Below the pieces are notes generated by a model. It did not search any database, was not told where the DNA came from, and saw nothing but the letters and a program-made list of their open reading frames with translations. The translations under genes and the position numbers were made by a program. A stretch of 64,000 nucleotides of DNA, from positions 124,001 through 188,000 of the forward strand of contig NZ_JAUFQJ010000015.1 of assembly GCF_030409685.1 (NCBI RefSeq), read 5' to 3'. This document shows positions 33,829 to 43,489 of the stretch, piece by piece (within the stretch, counting starts at the first letter, position 1; the number at the start of each line of letters is the position of its first letter). The DNA comes from Ferruginibacter paludis (GTDB lineage: Bacteria; Bacteroidota; Bacteroidia; Chitinophagales; Chitinophagaceae).

Positions 33829-35622
33829 ATGAGCGCATCAACTTCAACTACTGCATCACTTAAAGGTGGTGAATGGTTAATTAAAGAAAGCAATGCATTT
33901 GACTCTTTTACCCCGGAAGATTTTAATGAGGAGCAATTGATGGTAAAGGAAATGTGTTTGCAGTTTTTGCAGACAGAAGTACTACCGGTTGCCGACCGCA
34001 TTGATAAACTGGAACAGGGTCTGATGCCATCGCTTATGGTGAAAGCGGGTGAACAGGGATTATTGGGCGCATCTATCCCGGAAGAATATGGCGGCCTGGG
34101 AAAAGATTTTGTTACGTCCACTTTGGTGAACGAAGGCCTCGGCGGCGGTTATTCTTTTAGCGTGGCCATTGCTGCCCATACGGGTATTGGTACCTTGCCT
34201 ATATTATATTTTGGTACTGCAGAACAAAAGCAAAAATATATTCCTAAGTTGGCCACAGGTGAATGGAAAGGCGCTTACGGATTAACAGAACCCAATAGTG
34301 GCAGCGATGCCCTGGGGGCTAAAACATCTGCTGTACTTTCTGCCGATGGCAAAAACTATATTTTAAACGGGCAAAAATGCTGGATCACCAATGGTGGCTT
34401 TGCCGATGTGTACACTGTATTTGCGAAAATTGACGGCGACAAATTTTCTGCTTTTATTGTAGAGCGTGGCTTTGAAGGTTTTACGCAGGGACCGGAAGAA
34501 CACAAAATGGGAATTAAGGGTTCATCCACTGTGCAACTGTATTTTCAGGATTGTAAAGTGCCGGCGGAAAATTTACTGGGCGAGGTTGGCAAGGGGCATA
34601 TCATAGCCTTTAATATTTTAAATATAGGCAGGCTGAAGTTGTGTGCTGCAGCATTGGGCGGATCCAAGATGGCATTGAACAGCACCATTGATTATGCAAA
34701 AACAAGAGAGCAGTTTAAAACAGCCATTGCAAATTTTGGCGCTATAAAACATAAACTGGCTGAAGCAGCCATCAGGATTTTTTCGTGCGAAAGTGCCTTA
34801 TACCGCACAAGTAAATGGATTGACGACAAAGAAATTGAACTGGCCAATGCAGGCAAACCTTTTAATGAGGCTTTGCTGGGTGCTGCAGAAGAATTTGCAG
34901 TTGAGTGCGCCATATTAAAAGTGCATGGTAGTGAAGTGCTGGATTTTGTGGTGGATGAAGGTGTACAGGTTTTTGGCGGCAACGGTTTCAGCGATGAATA
35001 TCCAATCAGCCGTGCTTACAGGGATAGCCGTATTAACCGAATTTATGAAGGCACCAATGAAATTAACCGTTTGCTTACCGTGGATATGATTTTAAAAAGA
35101 GCCATGAAGGGTAAGCTTGACCTGATGGGCCCGGCCATGGCGGTTTCCAAGGAATTAATGAGCATCCCGGAATTTGGTAATGAAGATGATACGCCTTTTG
35201 CAGCCGAAAAAAAATCCATCGTAAATATGAAGAAAAGTATTTTGATGGTTGCAGGCGCAGCAGTGCAAAAACTGATGATGAAAATTTCGGATGAACAGGA
35301 AATATTGATGAACATTGCAGATATGGCGATCGAAACGTTTGTAGCAGAAAGTACTTTATTAAGAATAATAAAAATGACAGATAAACAAGGCGAAGCTGCA
35401 GCCACAATCCACATTGATATGATGCGCTGCTGTTTAAATGATGCGATTGATAATGTAAACAAGGCTGGTAAGGAAGCCATTAATGCTTTTGCTGATGGTG
35501 ATGAACAGCGCATGATGCTGCTTGGGCTAAAACGTTTTACAAAAGCCGCACCCTTCAACAGTAAAGATGCCAGAAGAAGAATTGCAGATACACTGATTAC
35601 TGCGGCTAAGTACCCCTGGTAA
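33829..35622 (+). CDS. Acyl-CoA dehydrogenase, long form
   Basis: 597 residues, about 200 longer than the basic family. The N-terminal and middle domains show YGLTEPNSGSDALGAKTSA (about 143-161) and WITNGG (FAD region); the C-terminal helical part has VFGGNGFSDEYPISRAYRD and IYEGTNEI with the catalytic glutamate. An extra C-terminal helical domain (about 430-597) resembles very-long-chain acyl-CoA dehydrogenases. It performs the first oxidation of beta-oxidation, passing electrons to ETF. It probably shares control with the upstream MarR gene. Confidence 0.95.
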   Translation: MSASTSTTASLKGGEWLIKESNAFDSFTPEDFNEEQLMVKEMCLQFLQTEVLPVADRIDKLEQGLMPSLMVKAGEQGLLGASIPEEYGGLGKDFVTSTLVNEGLGGGYSFSVAIAAHTGIGTLPILYFGTAEQKQKYIPKLATGEWKGAYGLTEPNSGSDALGAKTSAVLSADGKNYILNGQKCWITNGGFADVYTVFAKIDGDKFSAFIVERGFEGFTQGPEEHKMGIKGSSTVQLYFQDCKVPAENLLGEVGKGHIIAFNILNIGRLKLCAAALGGSKMALNSTIDYAKTREQFKTAIANFGAIKHKLAEAAIRIFSCESALYRTSKWIDDKEIELANAGKPFNEALLGAAEEFAVECAILKVHGSEVLDFVVDEGVQVFGGNGFSDEYPISRAYRDSRINRIYEGTNEINRLLTVDMILKRAMKGKLDLMGPAMAVSKELMSIPEFGNEDDTPFAAEKKSIVNMKKSILMVAGAAVQKLMMKISDEQEILMNIADMAIETFVAESTLLRIIKMTDKQGEAAATIHIDMMRCCLNDAIDNVNKAGKEAINAFADGDEQRMMLLGLKRFTKAAPFNSKDARRRIADTLITAAKYPW

Positions 35623-35668
35623 AAAAGGTAAAAGGCTGATTCTATTAGAATCAGCCTTTTACCTTTTT
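35622..35668. terminator. Bidirectional terminator, 22-bp perfect stem
   Basis: The stem 35622-35643 / 35647-35668 is perfect with a 3-base loop and carries A-runs and T-runs at its ends, serving both the dehydrogenase gene and the convergent secreted-protein gene. Confidence 0.9.
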
Positions 35669-35682
35669 GTACGATTGAAAGA

Positions 35683-36198
35683 TTATTTATAAGAGTAAGC
35701 AACTCCTTTTTTTATAGCCTGCTTAACTCCAAAGCCATCACTTTTATCTGATGTCATCAGTATAAATGGCGCTCCGGCTTCAGCAGCAGCTTCTTTAATT
35801 CTTTTTGTGGCTTTCTTGTCAGCAGAGCCGGCCGTGTTGTAACTAAGCAATCCCGAAGTCTTGCCTTTTATTTCTTCGCCTTTTGCAAGTCCCAATACCT
35901 GGCTTTTGTCAGTTAATATTTCAACTTTTTCCCAGTCATCTTTTCCGGTAATAACAATTTTTTCTGAAATGGCTTCTTTACGGCCGCTTCCGCCATAGGT
36001 AATGCTGGCCACGGCAAATTTGCCGATAGTTTGTTCAGCTTCTTCACCAGGGTATTTGTAAGAGATGGTCGTTTCTCCTACTTTAATAACTTTTACTTCC
36101 AGCGTTTCACCAGAATGCTTCAACATTTTATCGTTGGTTTGGCAAAACGAAAACAACACTAACATAGAAGACAATACGGACAACATAATTTTTTTCAT
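35683..36198 (-). CDS. Secreted hypothetical protein
   Basis: 171 residues with a signal peptide (MKKIMLSVLSSMLVLFSFCQ; the cysteine could be a lipidation site, though the box FSFC is weak). The mature N-terminal part (EVKVIKVGETTISYKYPGEEAEQTIGKFAVASITYGGSGRKE) resembles a small beta domain common in Bacteroidota secreted proteins. A C-terminal AAAEAGAPFILMTSDKSDGFG looks conserved. I do not recognise a function. Confidence 0.7.
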   Translation of the reverse strand: MKKIMLSVLSSMLVLFSFCQTNDKMLKHSGETLEVKVIKVGETTISYKYPGEEAEQTIGKFAVASITYGGSGRKEAISEKIVITGKDDWEKVEILTDKSQVLGLAKGEEIKGKTSGLLSYNTAGSADKKATKRIKEAAAEAGAPFILMTSDKSDGFGVKQAIKKGVAYSYK

Positions 36199-36384
36199 AT
36201 TTTTTTATTTTAGGGGATGAATATATACTTTATTTGAATTATAAAAATTTTGATACAGTAATTTTTTTATTGCGTAAATCCCTGTAAAAATTTCAAGAAA
36301 CTTTTTTCTGTTCGTCAACCATGGCCCGTTAATCGCAGTTACATTTTCTAATCGTGTATTTTTACCTTTCTATAAACTATTAAA

Positions 36385-38130
36385 GTGATTAAACTAATTA
36401 TATCAGTATTTCTTTGTGCAGGAGGTATCCATTCCTTTTCCCAAACACCCGATAAGCCTTTTATCCGCCTGGTACAACCTTCAAGGGAATCCAATCAGGT
36501 CTCCTGGTCAACAAATTTTATTATTGGCAGCACCTGTAAAACCTGCATGGTTACAGTAAACGGATCTTCGGTAAAAGTGTATCCAACAGGCGCTTTTGCA
36601 ATTGAATTAAATTTGCATCCGGGAGATACTACGATTAACCTGGCCGCTGTTATCAACGGTAAAACAGCTACTAAAAAAGTTACTTATACTTATTCAGTGC
36701 CAAAGCCTGCTGAACCTGTAAAGGAACTGGGCATTGAAAGCATTCAGACCTATCCCGAAGGAAATTTAGTGCTGTCTCCCGGCGATAAAATTCAATTCAG
36801 GGTAAAGGCCTTTACACACTGCACAGTAAAAACCATTGGCGATACCCGTTTGTATGAATTGCCTGTTACGCAAACCAGGGGAATGCCCGGTATTTACCAG
36901 GGCGAATACATCGTAAAAGAAACAGATAGTTTTGCCGTAATGAAAATGCCGGTTACCATTACAGATTCTTTGCAGATTAGTACAACCAAAGAAACAAAAC
37001 AGGTTTTTTCTGTAATGTCCCCGCTGGCCTCTGATATAGCACTTACTAAAGGCAGGTTGGCGCATTTGGAATACGGACTCGGGGATGACCGCCTGGGCGG
37101 CGCTAAGATTGGTTATATTGACAGCAATATTGTGCTGAAAATTATTGGAAAGGTGGGAACGCATTTTAAGGTGCAATTGTCAAAAAGCAGAACAGCCTAT
37201 ATTCCCGATGAATTGGTAACATTAATGCCCAAAGGAACTTTTACTCCTGAATCGTTGACTGATAAATGGAATGTGTATGGAGACGACCGGTACGATTACG
37301 TAAAGGTGGGCTTGTTTGCAAGATTGCCTTACCAGTCATACCAATTTACAGATCCTTCTACCTTAGTGGTGGATATTTATGGCGCTACTAATAATACCAA
37401 CTGGATTACCCAATTGCAAACAGCAAAAGAAATCAGGAAGATTGACTACCAACAGGTGGAGGATGGACTTTTCAGAATAACCATTTCTTTAAAACATGCG
37501 CAGCATTGGGGACACCTGATTTATTACAGTGGCAATACCCTGATAATAAAGATCAAACACCAGCCGGAAAATCTTTCTTTAAAAAACCTGGTAATTGCGG
37601 TTGATGCCGGCCATGGCGGTAAAAATACCGGGGCCGTCGGTGCAACAGGTGTTTACGAAAAAGAAATCACGCTGGCGGTGGCGTTAAAGTTGCAGAAAGC
37701 ATTGGAAAAGGAAGGTGCAAAAGTGATCATGACCCGTACAGAAGAGGAATTTTTTGATAATAAAGAGCGGATACTTTTTTACAGGGATAGTCTGCCGGAT
37801 TTATTGTTAAGCGTTCATCTTAATTCATCCGAAGACCCGTTTCGTACCGGCGGTACCAGTACCTATTACCGGTATATCGGGTTTAAAAATTTAAGCCTGG
37901 ATATTTATAAACGCATGCTGGAACTGGGTTTAAAGGAATATGGCAATACTGGCTCTTTCAATTTCATGCTCAACAGCCCCACCGAATATCCCAATGCGTT
38001 AATTGAAACGCTTTTTCTTAGTAACCTGGAGGAAGAAACAAAAATTCTGGACGAGGGTTTTCAGCAACAAATGGTGGAAAAGATTGTCGCCGGTGTAAAA
38101 GATTTTTTAAAAGAGAGTAAAGAACAATAA
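36385..38130 (+). CDS. Secreted N-acetylmuramoyl-L-alanine amidase (Amidase_3)
   Basis: 581 residues from a GTG start. Signal peptide (1-20), about 370 residues of N-terminal beta-rich domains (probably AMIN-like and SH3-like: a segment YIDSNIVLKIIGKVGTHFKVQL is SH3-like), and a C-terminal zinc amidase from about residue 395. Zinc ligands are in VDAGHGG (H about 409), YEKEITLAV (E about 425) and SVHLNSS (H about 476); the catalytic glutamate is in LIETLFLSN (about 540). It cleaves the amide between MurNAc and the stem peptide during daughter-cell separation. Confidence 0.92.
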   Translation: MIKLIISVFLCAGGIHSFSQTPDKPFIRLVQPSRESNQVSWSTNFIIGSTCKTCMVTVNGSSVKVYPTGAFAIELNLHPGDTTINLAAVINGKTATKKVTYTYSVPKPAEPVKELGIESIQTYPEGNLVLSPGDKIQFRVKAFTHCTVKTIGDTRLYELPVTQTRGMPGIYQGEYIVKETDSFAVMKMPVTITDSLQISTTKETKQVFSVMSPLASDIALTKGRLAHLEYGLGDDRLGGAKIGYIDSNIVLKIIGKVGTHFKVQLSKSRTAYIPDELVTLMPKGTFTPESLTDKWNVYGDDRYDYVKVGLFARLPYQSYQFTDPSTLVVDIYGATNNTNWITQLQTAKEIRKIDYQQVEDGLFRITISLKHAQHWGHLIYYSGNTLIIKIKHQPENLSLKNLVIAVDAGHGGKNTGAVGATGVYEKEITLAVALKLQKALEKEGAKVIMTRTEEEFFDNKERILFYRDSLPDLLLSVHLNSSEDPFRTGGTSTYYRYIGFKNLSLDIYKRMLELGLKEYGNTGSFNFMLNSPTEYPNALIETLFLSNLEEETKILDEGFQQQMVEKIVAGVKDFLKESKEQ

Positions 38131-38226
38131 AGTGCAGAACTTAATTGTTAATGTATATCGGATAAGTGTTTTCATTTTCTAATGTTAGCATCTATTTGTA
38201 ACTTTACACACTAATAAAAAGTCCAT

Positions 38227-39270
38227 ATGAGTGAAACAGTAATTTCTGAACCCGTACAAACCCTAACTGCAAAAGACTTCGCTACTGACCAGGAAGTGCG
38301 CTGGTGCCCGGGTTGCGGCGATTATTCCATTTTGGCCCAGGTACAAAAAGTAATGCCTACGCTGGGTATTCCAAAAGAAAACATTGTAATTATCAGCGGT
38401 ATTGGCTGCAGCAGCCGTTTTCCGTATTATATGAATACCTATGGTATGCATAGTATTCATGGAAGGGCAACCGCAGTAGCCAGTGGACTGAAAGCTGCCC
38501 GTCCTGAATTGAGTGTTTGGATAGTTACAGGTGATGGTGACGGTTTAAGTATTGGTGGTAACCATACCATTCATTTGCTGCGCAGAAATTTTGATGTAAA
38601 TGTATTGTTGTTCAATAACCAGATTTATGGTTTAACAAAAGGGCAATATTCGCCTACATCGGAAGAAAATAAAATTACCAAGTCATCTCCTTTTGGCAGT
38701 ATCGATCATCCGTTTAATCCATTGGCATTGGCTATGGGAGCCGACGCCAGCTTTATAGCAAGAACTATGGACAGAGATCCAAAACATCTTCAGTCTATGT
38801 TGTTGCGTTCTCAGGCACATAGAGGGTCTTCATTCTTAGAGATCTACCAGAACTGCAATATTTTCAATGACGGGGCTTTTGAAATATTTACTGAAAAAGG
38901 CACAAAGCAAGAAGAAGGATTGTACCTGGAGCAGGGAAAGCCATTGTTATTTGGTGCTTCAAAAAATAAAGGCATTAAACTGGATGGATTTAAACCGGTG
39001 ATTGTAGAAGTTGGAGAAGGTAAAGCAAGTGCAGATGACCTTTGGATACACGATGAAAAAGATTTTTACAAGGCGCAGATATTGATCCGCATGTTTGATG
39101 ATCCAAGACTGGCCGGCCATTTACCAAGACCATTTGGAGTATTTTTTGAAACTGACCGGCCTTGCTATGAAGATGGAATGGCGATGCAGATAGAAGAAAT
39201 TATTTCTAAAAAAGGCAAGGGCGATCTGGATAAATTATTACGCGGAAATGAAACCTGGACGATTAGTTAA
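38227..39270 (+). CDS. korB: 2-oxoacid:ferredoxin oxidoreductase, beta subunit
   Basis: 347 residues. Cluster ligand region VRWCPGCGDYSIL (about 24-36), a further cysteine in GIGCSSRFPYY, and the TPP/Mg motif GDGDGLSIGGNH (about 101-112) followed by NNQIYGLTKGQ. It uses thiamine diphosphate to decarboxylate 2-oxoglutarate (or a similar 2-oxoacid) and pass electrons to ferredoxin. The alpha subunit is normally encoded directly upstream; here the upstream gene is an amidase and no alpha subunit is in the window. The symbol is by family; substrate is not proven. Confidence 0.9.
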   Translation: MSETVISEPVQTLTAKDFATDQEVRWCPGCGDYSILAQVQKVMPTLGIPKENIVIISGIGCSSRFPYYMNTYGMHSIHGRATAVASGLKAARPELSVWIVTGDGDGLSIGGNHTIHLLRRNFDVNVLLFNNQIYGLTKGQYSPTSEENKITKSSPFGSIDHPFNPLALAMGADASFIARTMDRDPKHLQSMLLRSQAHRGSSFLEIYQNCNIFNDGAFEIFTEKGTKQEEGLYLEQGKPLLFGASKNKGIKLDGFKPVIVEVGEGKASADDLWIHDEKDFYKAQILIRMFDDPRLAGHLPRPFGVFFETDRPCYEDGMAMQIEEIISKKGKGDLDKLLRGNETWTIS

Positions 39271-39296
39271 TCATCCTGAAATAATAAAATGAAATT

Positions 39297-39327
39297 AAAC
39301 GGCCATCTTTTAAAGATGGCCGTTTTT
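39297..39327. terminator. Bidirectional terminator between korB and asd
   Basis: AAACGGCCATCTTT and AAAGATGGCCGTTT form a 12-14 bp stem with T-runs on both ends, between convergent genes. Confidence 0.9.
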
Positions 39328-39345
39328 AGTTTTATTAAGATGGGT

Positions 39346-40335
39346 TTACACCAATCCCTTTTCGAGCAAATATTCTGCAATCTGCACAGCATTGGTGGCA
39401 GCACCTTTCCGTAAATTATCGCTCACAATCCAGCAGTTCAACGTATTCGGCTGGGTTTCATCCCGGCGTATTCTGCCGACGAAGGTTTCATCCTTTTCAT
39501 GAGCGGTTAATGGCATCGGGTAAATGAAATTAGCTATATCATCCTGCACCACAACACCCGGCGCTTTACTCAACAGTTCTCTTACTTCTGCAAGATCAAA
39601 ATCATTTTCAAATTCTATGTTCACGCTTTCGCTATGGCCGCCCATTACGGGGATACGCACCGTGGTAGCGGTTACTTTAATATTGGCATCACCGATAATT
39701 TTCACCGTTTCGTGTGTCATTTTCATTTCCTCTTTGGTGTAACCATTTTCCAGGAACACATCAATTTGTGGGATAGCATTTAAATCAATTGGATACTTAT
39801 AAGCCATTTCTCCTTCCACGCCCTTTCTCTCATTCATCAATTGTTCTACCGCCTTAACGCCGGTACCAGTAACGCTTTGGTAGGTAGATACTACAACTCT
39901 TTTAATTTTATATTTGTCATGCAATGGTTTTAAAACCACAACCATTTGAATAGTAGAACAATTTGGATTGGCGATAATTTTATCGTCAGCAGTCAGCACA
40001 TCCGCATTTACTTCAGGTACAACCAGTTTTTTTGTGGGGTCCATACGCCATGCGCTGGAATTGTCGATTACAGTAATGCCGGCTTCAGCAAATTTTGGTG
40101 CAATGGCCAATGATGTACCACCACCGGCTGAAAAAATAGCAATGGCTGGTTTTGCTGCAATAGCGTCTTCGTAACCAACTACCTTGTATTTCTTTCCTTT
40201 AAACTCCACTTCTTTACCAATTGATTTTTCAGAAGCGACAGGAATTAATTCGGTTACCGGGAAATTTCTTTCGGCTAATACCTGTAACATTTTTGTGCCT
40301 ACCAACCCGGTAGCGCCAACTACAGCAACTTTCAT
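39346..40335 (-). CDS. asd: Aspartate-semialdehyde dehydrogenase
   Basis: 329 residues. Rossmann start KVAVVGATGLVGTKMLQVL; catalytic cysteine in NPNCSTIQMV (about 128) and histidine in RIPVMGGHSE. It reduces aspartyl-4-phosphate to aspartate semialdehyde, the branch metabolite for lysine, threonine, methionine, isoleucine and diaminopimelate. No other gene of the pathway is adjacent. Upstream is a candidate attenuator whose leader peptide is rich in Thr and Lys, end products of this pathway. Confidence 0.96.
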   Translation of the reverse strand: MKVAVVGATGLVGTKMLQVLAERNFPVTELIPVASEKSIGKEVEFKGKKYKVVGYEDAIAAKPAIAIFSAGGGTSLAIAPKFAEAGITVIDNSSAWRMDPTKKLVVPEVNADVLTADDKIIANPNCSTIQMVVVLKPLHDKYKIKRVVVSTYQSVTGTGVKAVEQLMNERKGVEGEMAYKYPIDLNAIPQIDVFLENGYTKEEMKMTHETVKIIGDANIKVTATTVRIPVMGGHSESVNIEFENDFDLAEVRELLSKAPGVVVQDDIANFIYPMPLTAHEKDETFVGRIRRDETQPNTLNCWIVSDNLRKGAATNAVQIAEYLLEKGLV

Positions 40336-40399
40336 TTGTTTAGTTTTTATTTTGATTAAAGGTTTTGATTTGTTCTCAGTCTGCCTTTAAAAGAGAGGA

Positions 40400-40431
40400 C
40401 AAAATAAAGCCTCCCGTTTTGGCGGAAGGCT
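40400..40431 (-). terminator. Attenuator terminator upstream of asd
   Basis: On the minus strand AGCCTTCCG (40431-40423) pairs with CGGGAGGCT (40416-40408), one wobble, 6-base loop, then TTTATTTTG. It lies 64 bp before the asd start and 30 bp after the leader peptide stop. Its 5' arm can instead pair with 40465-40472 (antiterminator, GCGGGAGG with CCTTCCGC). Confidence 0.75.
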
Positions 40432-40461
40432 GTGCATATTGTGTAACAAACAAAACACTGA

Positions 40462-40518
40462 TTACCTCCCGCTACCGGAATGTTTCTTAGTTGTTTTTGT
40501 ATGTTTTATTGTCATCAT
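40462..40518 (-). CDS. Thr/Lys-rich leader peptide of the asd attenuator
   Basis: An 18-codon frame, MMTIKHTKTTKKHSGSGR, with four Thr, four Lys and one Ile codons in a run, ends 30 bp before a terminator. The antiterminator strand GCGGGAGG overlaps its last codons, so a ribosome reaching the stop would mask it and let the terminator form, while a ribosome stalled at Thr/Lys codons would leave it free. This is the classical arrangement of amino-acid attenuation (mechanism inferred). Confidence 0.7.
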   Translation of the reverse strand: MMTIKHTKTTKKHSGSGR

Positions 40519-40526
40519 TGCGGGTG

Positions 40527-40558
40527 CGAAAATAAATACTATTTCTCAACCAGCCAAA
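40527..40558 (-). promoter_or_regulatory. Promoter of the asd leader
   Basis: TTTG (40558-40555), a 20-base spacer and TATTTTCG (40534-40527) on the minus strand resemble the Bacteroidota consensus; the leader peptide ATG is 8 bases downstream of the box. The remaining bases up to 40798 show no further gene. Confidence 0.5.
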
Positions 40559-40798
40559 CATTCCTGCAGGTAAAATTGTGAGGCATTTAATAAAACCATT
40601 CTTTAATTAAATTACAAATACTGTTTTATAAGCCTTATTGAAAGTTGTACAATTCATTTTTTACGTTTACGATTATAAATAAATATATTAAAAACAGTAT
40701 CTTTAAAATACCCGGTAGCTATATTCTTCTTTTAAGCTGTCCTCTTGCTTTCCTTTTTTCTCCACTTGATAATACCTGAAATATTTAAACCCGTTCTC

Positions 40799-43426
40799 AT
40801 GCATAAGATACTAATGATTTTCATGCCCATGATTTTGTGTACTCATTTAATAACGCATGCACAGATCTCAGAAAATTTTTCCGACGGCGACTATACTTCA
40901 AACCCTGTATGGACAAGCACTGGAGTCGACTGGATAGTAAACCCGTCCGGCCAGTTGCAAAGTAATAACACAGTGATCAACAGCAGTTTTTTTATCACTA
41001 CGCCCAACACACTGGCGGTAAATGCGCAGTGGGATTTCTATATTAATTTGACCTTCGCTACTTCAGGTGCCAACTACACAGATGTCTACCTGGTATCCAC
41101 TTCAGGCAATTTGGAAGCGCTTGACAATGCGGGTTATGTAGTACGAATCGGAAATACTGCCGATGAAATAAGCTTATACCGTAAAGACGCAGGTAATGCA
41201 ACAGCAGTTAAAATCATCGACGGTGTTGATGGCGCTGTCAGCAGCTCATCCAACAATAAAATAAAAATAAAAGTTACAAGAGATGCGGCAAACAACTGGA
41301 CATTAAATCGTGACATGACGGGTGCTGGCACAAATTATTTTACAGAAGGGACCGTTTCAGATGCCAACATTACAACTTCTTCATTCTTTGGAATACTTGT
41401 AAAACAAAGCACAGCCAGCTTTATACAAAGACATTTTTTTGATGACATAGAAGTAAAAACGATAGCCCCCGATATTACTCCACCGGTTGTACAAAACGCA
41501 AAAGCAATCAGTGCAAACGAACTGGATGTATTTTTTAATGAACCGTTGGATAATATCAGCAGCCAGGTAGCGGCTAACTATTCTGTAAATAATGGAATAG
41601 GAGCATCGGTCAAAGCTTTGCTGGATGCATTTGATAATACAGTTGTTCATCTAACATTCAACAACAATTTGCCGGGCTTGCCAAACAATCAGCTAACAAT
41701 AAATGGGGTACAGGATATAGCAGGCAATGCAATCATAAATGCAGTTGCGCCTATTGTATTTGTAACGCTTAACAACAGCCATTTGTATGATATAGTAATC
41801 GATGAAATAATGGCGCATCCTGTAACACAGGGTAATTTGCCAAACAATGAATGGATAGAATTGAAGAACACTTCGATAACACCCATCAATTTAAAAGGAT
41901 GGAAATTGAGTGGTCGTTCAGGCACAAGCGGGGCCATGCCTGATTTTATTTTACCATCAGATAGCCTCGTAATAATCTGCTCCAGCAACGCACTTGGAAC
42001 ATTTACAAGCTTAGGAAAGGCGATCGCAGTCACCAGTTTCCCTTCACTGGGAAATGAGGGTGATGTGTTATCAATTATCTCATCACAGGAAAAAGTAATT
42101 CATGCTGTTAACTATTCAGACAACTGGTATCAGAATGAATTAAAAAAGCAGGGCGGATGGAGCCTTGAAATGACGGACACTAAAAATCCTTGTTCAGGAA
42201 GCAGCAACTGGAAGGCAAGCACAGATGCAAGAGGAGGTTCGCCGGGTATAAAGAATACCGTCGATGCAATAAATCCCGATACCAATGCGCCGAAATTATT
42301 GCGTGCCTATGCAACAGACAGCGTAAATATTGTCCTTGTTTTTGACGAACCACTGGACGCCCTGAAAGCCATTTCAGTAAACAATTACAGTATCAGCGAT
42401 GGCATCGGTTTGCCTGTCGTTGCCACCGCTATATTTCCAGTGCCGGATAAAGTAAACCTGGAGTTAAGCGCTCCACTTGAAGCGTCAAAAATTTATTCTG
42501 TCACCGTAACGGGCATTACAGATTGTGTTGGTAATGCTATTAGAATTAAAAATATTGTAAAGGTTGGACGAAGTGTTGTAGCCGACAGCCTTGACCTAAT
42601 CATCAACGAAATTTTGTTTGATCCGCCAGCAGCAGGCAGTGATTATGTTGAACTCTACAACCGCAGCAATAAAATAATTGATCTTAAACAAACCTACATC
42701 GCTAACCTCGGAACCAACGGCGCCATCAGCAATATCACAGCAATCAGCGCAGAAAATTACCTCCTCTTTCCGCAGGAATTTATTTTGCTAAGCAAAGATA
42801 TTGACTGGGTAAAATCATCGTACGTCACGCAGAACCCTGATGCTTTCGTCACAGTAAATCTGCCTTCTTATAATAATGATAAAAGCAGTGTGGTTGTTTT
42901 AAATGCACAGGGAAATATTATTGATGAGGTAACTTATAGTGATCAATGGCATTTTAAATTGCTCGATCATACGGAAGGTATATCGCTGGAAAGAATTGAT
43001 TACAATGCACCATCGCAATCAGCAGCCAACTGGCATTCAGCAGCCATCAGCGCAGGTTACGGAACTCCCGCTTTCAAAAATTCACAATTTCATATCACCG
43101 AAACTTTACAGGGCGAATTGAAACTGGCACCAGAAATTGTTTCGCCCGATAATGATAGTCAGGATGATTTTGCAACACTCAGTTATAATTTTCCGGAGCC
43201 GGGCTATGTGGCTAACATCACTATCTTTGATGCTGCGGGCAAAAAGGTGCGTTACCTGCAGCGCAATGCGTTGTGTGGTACGAAGGGTAAATTTATTTGG
43301 GATGGATTGGGAGAAAAAAGTCAGCAGCTGCCGGTAGGAATTTACATTGTGTTTGCTGAAGTTTTTAATTTGAAAGGCAAGACAAAACAATTTAAATTAC
43401 CGATTGTACTGGCAAGAAGAAATTAG
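40799..43426 (+). CDS. Large secreted protein with lamin-tail domains
   Basis: 875 residues from ATG 40799, which gives a normal signal peptide (MHKILMIFMPMILCTHLITHAQ). About 200 residues of a concanavalin-like N-terminal domain are followed by Ig-like/SbsA-like segments (about 235-330 and 500-590, FDEPLDALKAISVNNYSISDG) alternating with two lamin-tail domains (about 330-490, IVIDEIMAHP and EWIELKNTS; about 595-740, LIINEILFDPPAAGSDYVELYN). The C-terminus is a FlgD-like Ig domain (ITIFDAAGKKVRYLQ, GKFIWDGLGEKSQQLPVGIY) that serves as a surface-sorting end in many Bacteroidota. Probably a cell-surface or extracellular adhesin-like protein. Confidence 0.85.
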   Translation: MHKILMIFMPMILCTHLITHAQISENFSDGDYTSNPVWTSTGVDWIVNPSGQLQSNNTVINSSFFITTPNTLAVNAQWDFYINLTFATSGANYTDVYLVSTSGNLEALDNAGYVVRIGNTADEISLYRKDAGNATAVKIIDGVDGAVSSSSNNKIKIKVTRDAANNWTLNRDMTGAGTNYFTEGTVSDANITTSSFFGILVKQSTASFIQRHFFDDIEVKTIAPDITPPVVQNAKAISANELDVFFNEPLDNISSQVAANYSVNNGIGASVKALLDAFDNTVVHLTFNNNLPGLPNNQLTINGVQDIAGNAIINAVAPIVFVTLNNSHLYDIVIDEIMAHPVTQGNLPNNEWIELKNTSITPINLKGWKLSGRSGTSGAMPDFILPSDSLVIICSSNALGTFTSLGKAIAVTSFPSLGNEGDVLSIISSQEKVIHAVNYSDNWYQNELKKQGGWSLEMTDTKNPCSGSSNWKASTDARGGSPGIKNTVDAINPDTNAPKLLRAYATDSVNIVLVFDEPLDALKAISVNNYSISDGIGLPVVATAIFPVPDKVNLELSAPLEASKIYSVTVTGITDCVGNAIRIKNIVKVGRSVVADSLDLIINEILFDPPAAGSDYVELYNRSNKIIDLKQTYIANLGTNGAISNITAISAENYLLFPQEFILLSKDIDWVKSSYVTQNPDAFVTVNLPSYNNDKSSVVVLNAQGNIIDEVTYSDQWHFKLLDHTEGISLERIDYNAPSQSAANWHSAAISAGYGTPAFKNSQFHITETLQGELKLAPEIVSPDNDSQDDFATLSYNFPEPGYVANITIFDAAGKKVRYLQRNALCGTKGKFIWDGLGEKSQQLPVGIYIVFAEVFNLKGKTKQFKLPIVLARRN

Positions 43427-43489
43427 CAGACAGGTAATTTTAATTCGCTGTTATATCAACATTAATACTTTACTAAATACTATCCACAT

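Noticed and set aside
35043..35702. Minus-strand frame of 219 codons
   Set aside because: Antisense to the acyl-CoA dehydrogenase and runs through the bidirectional terminator.
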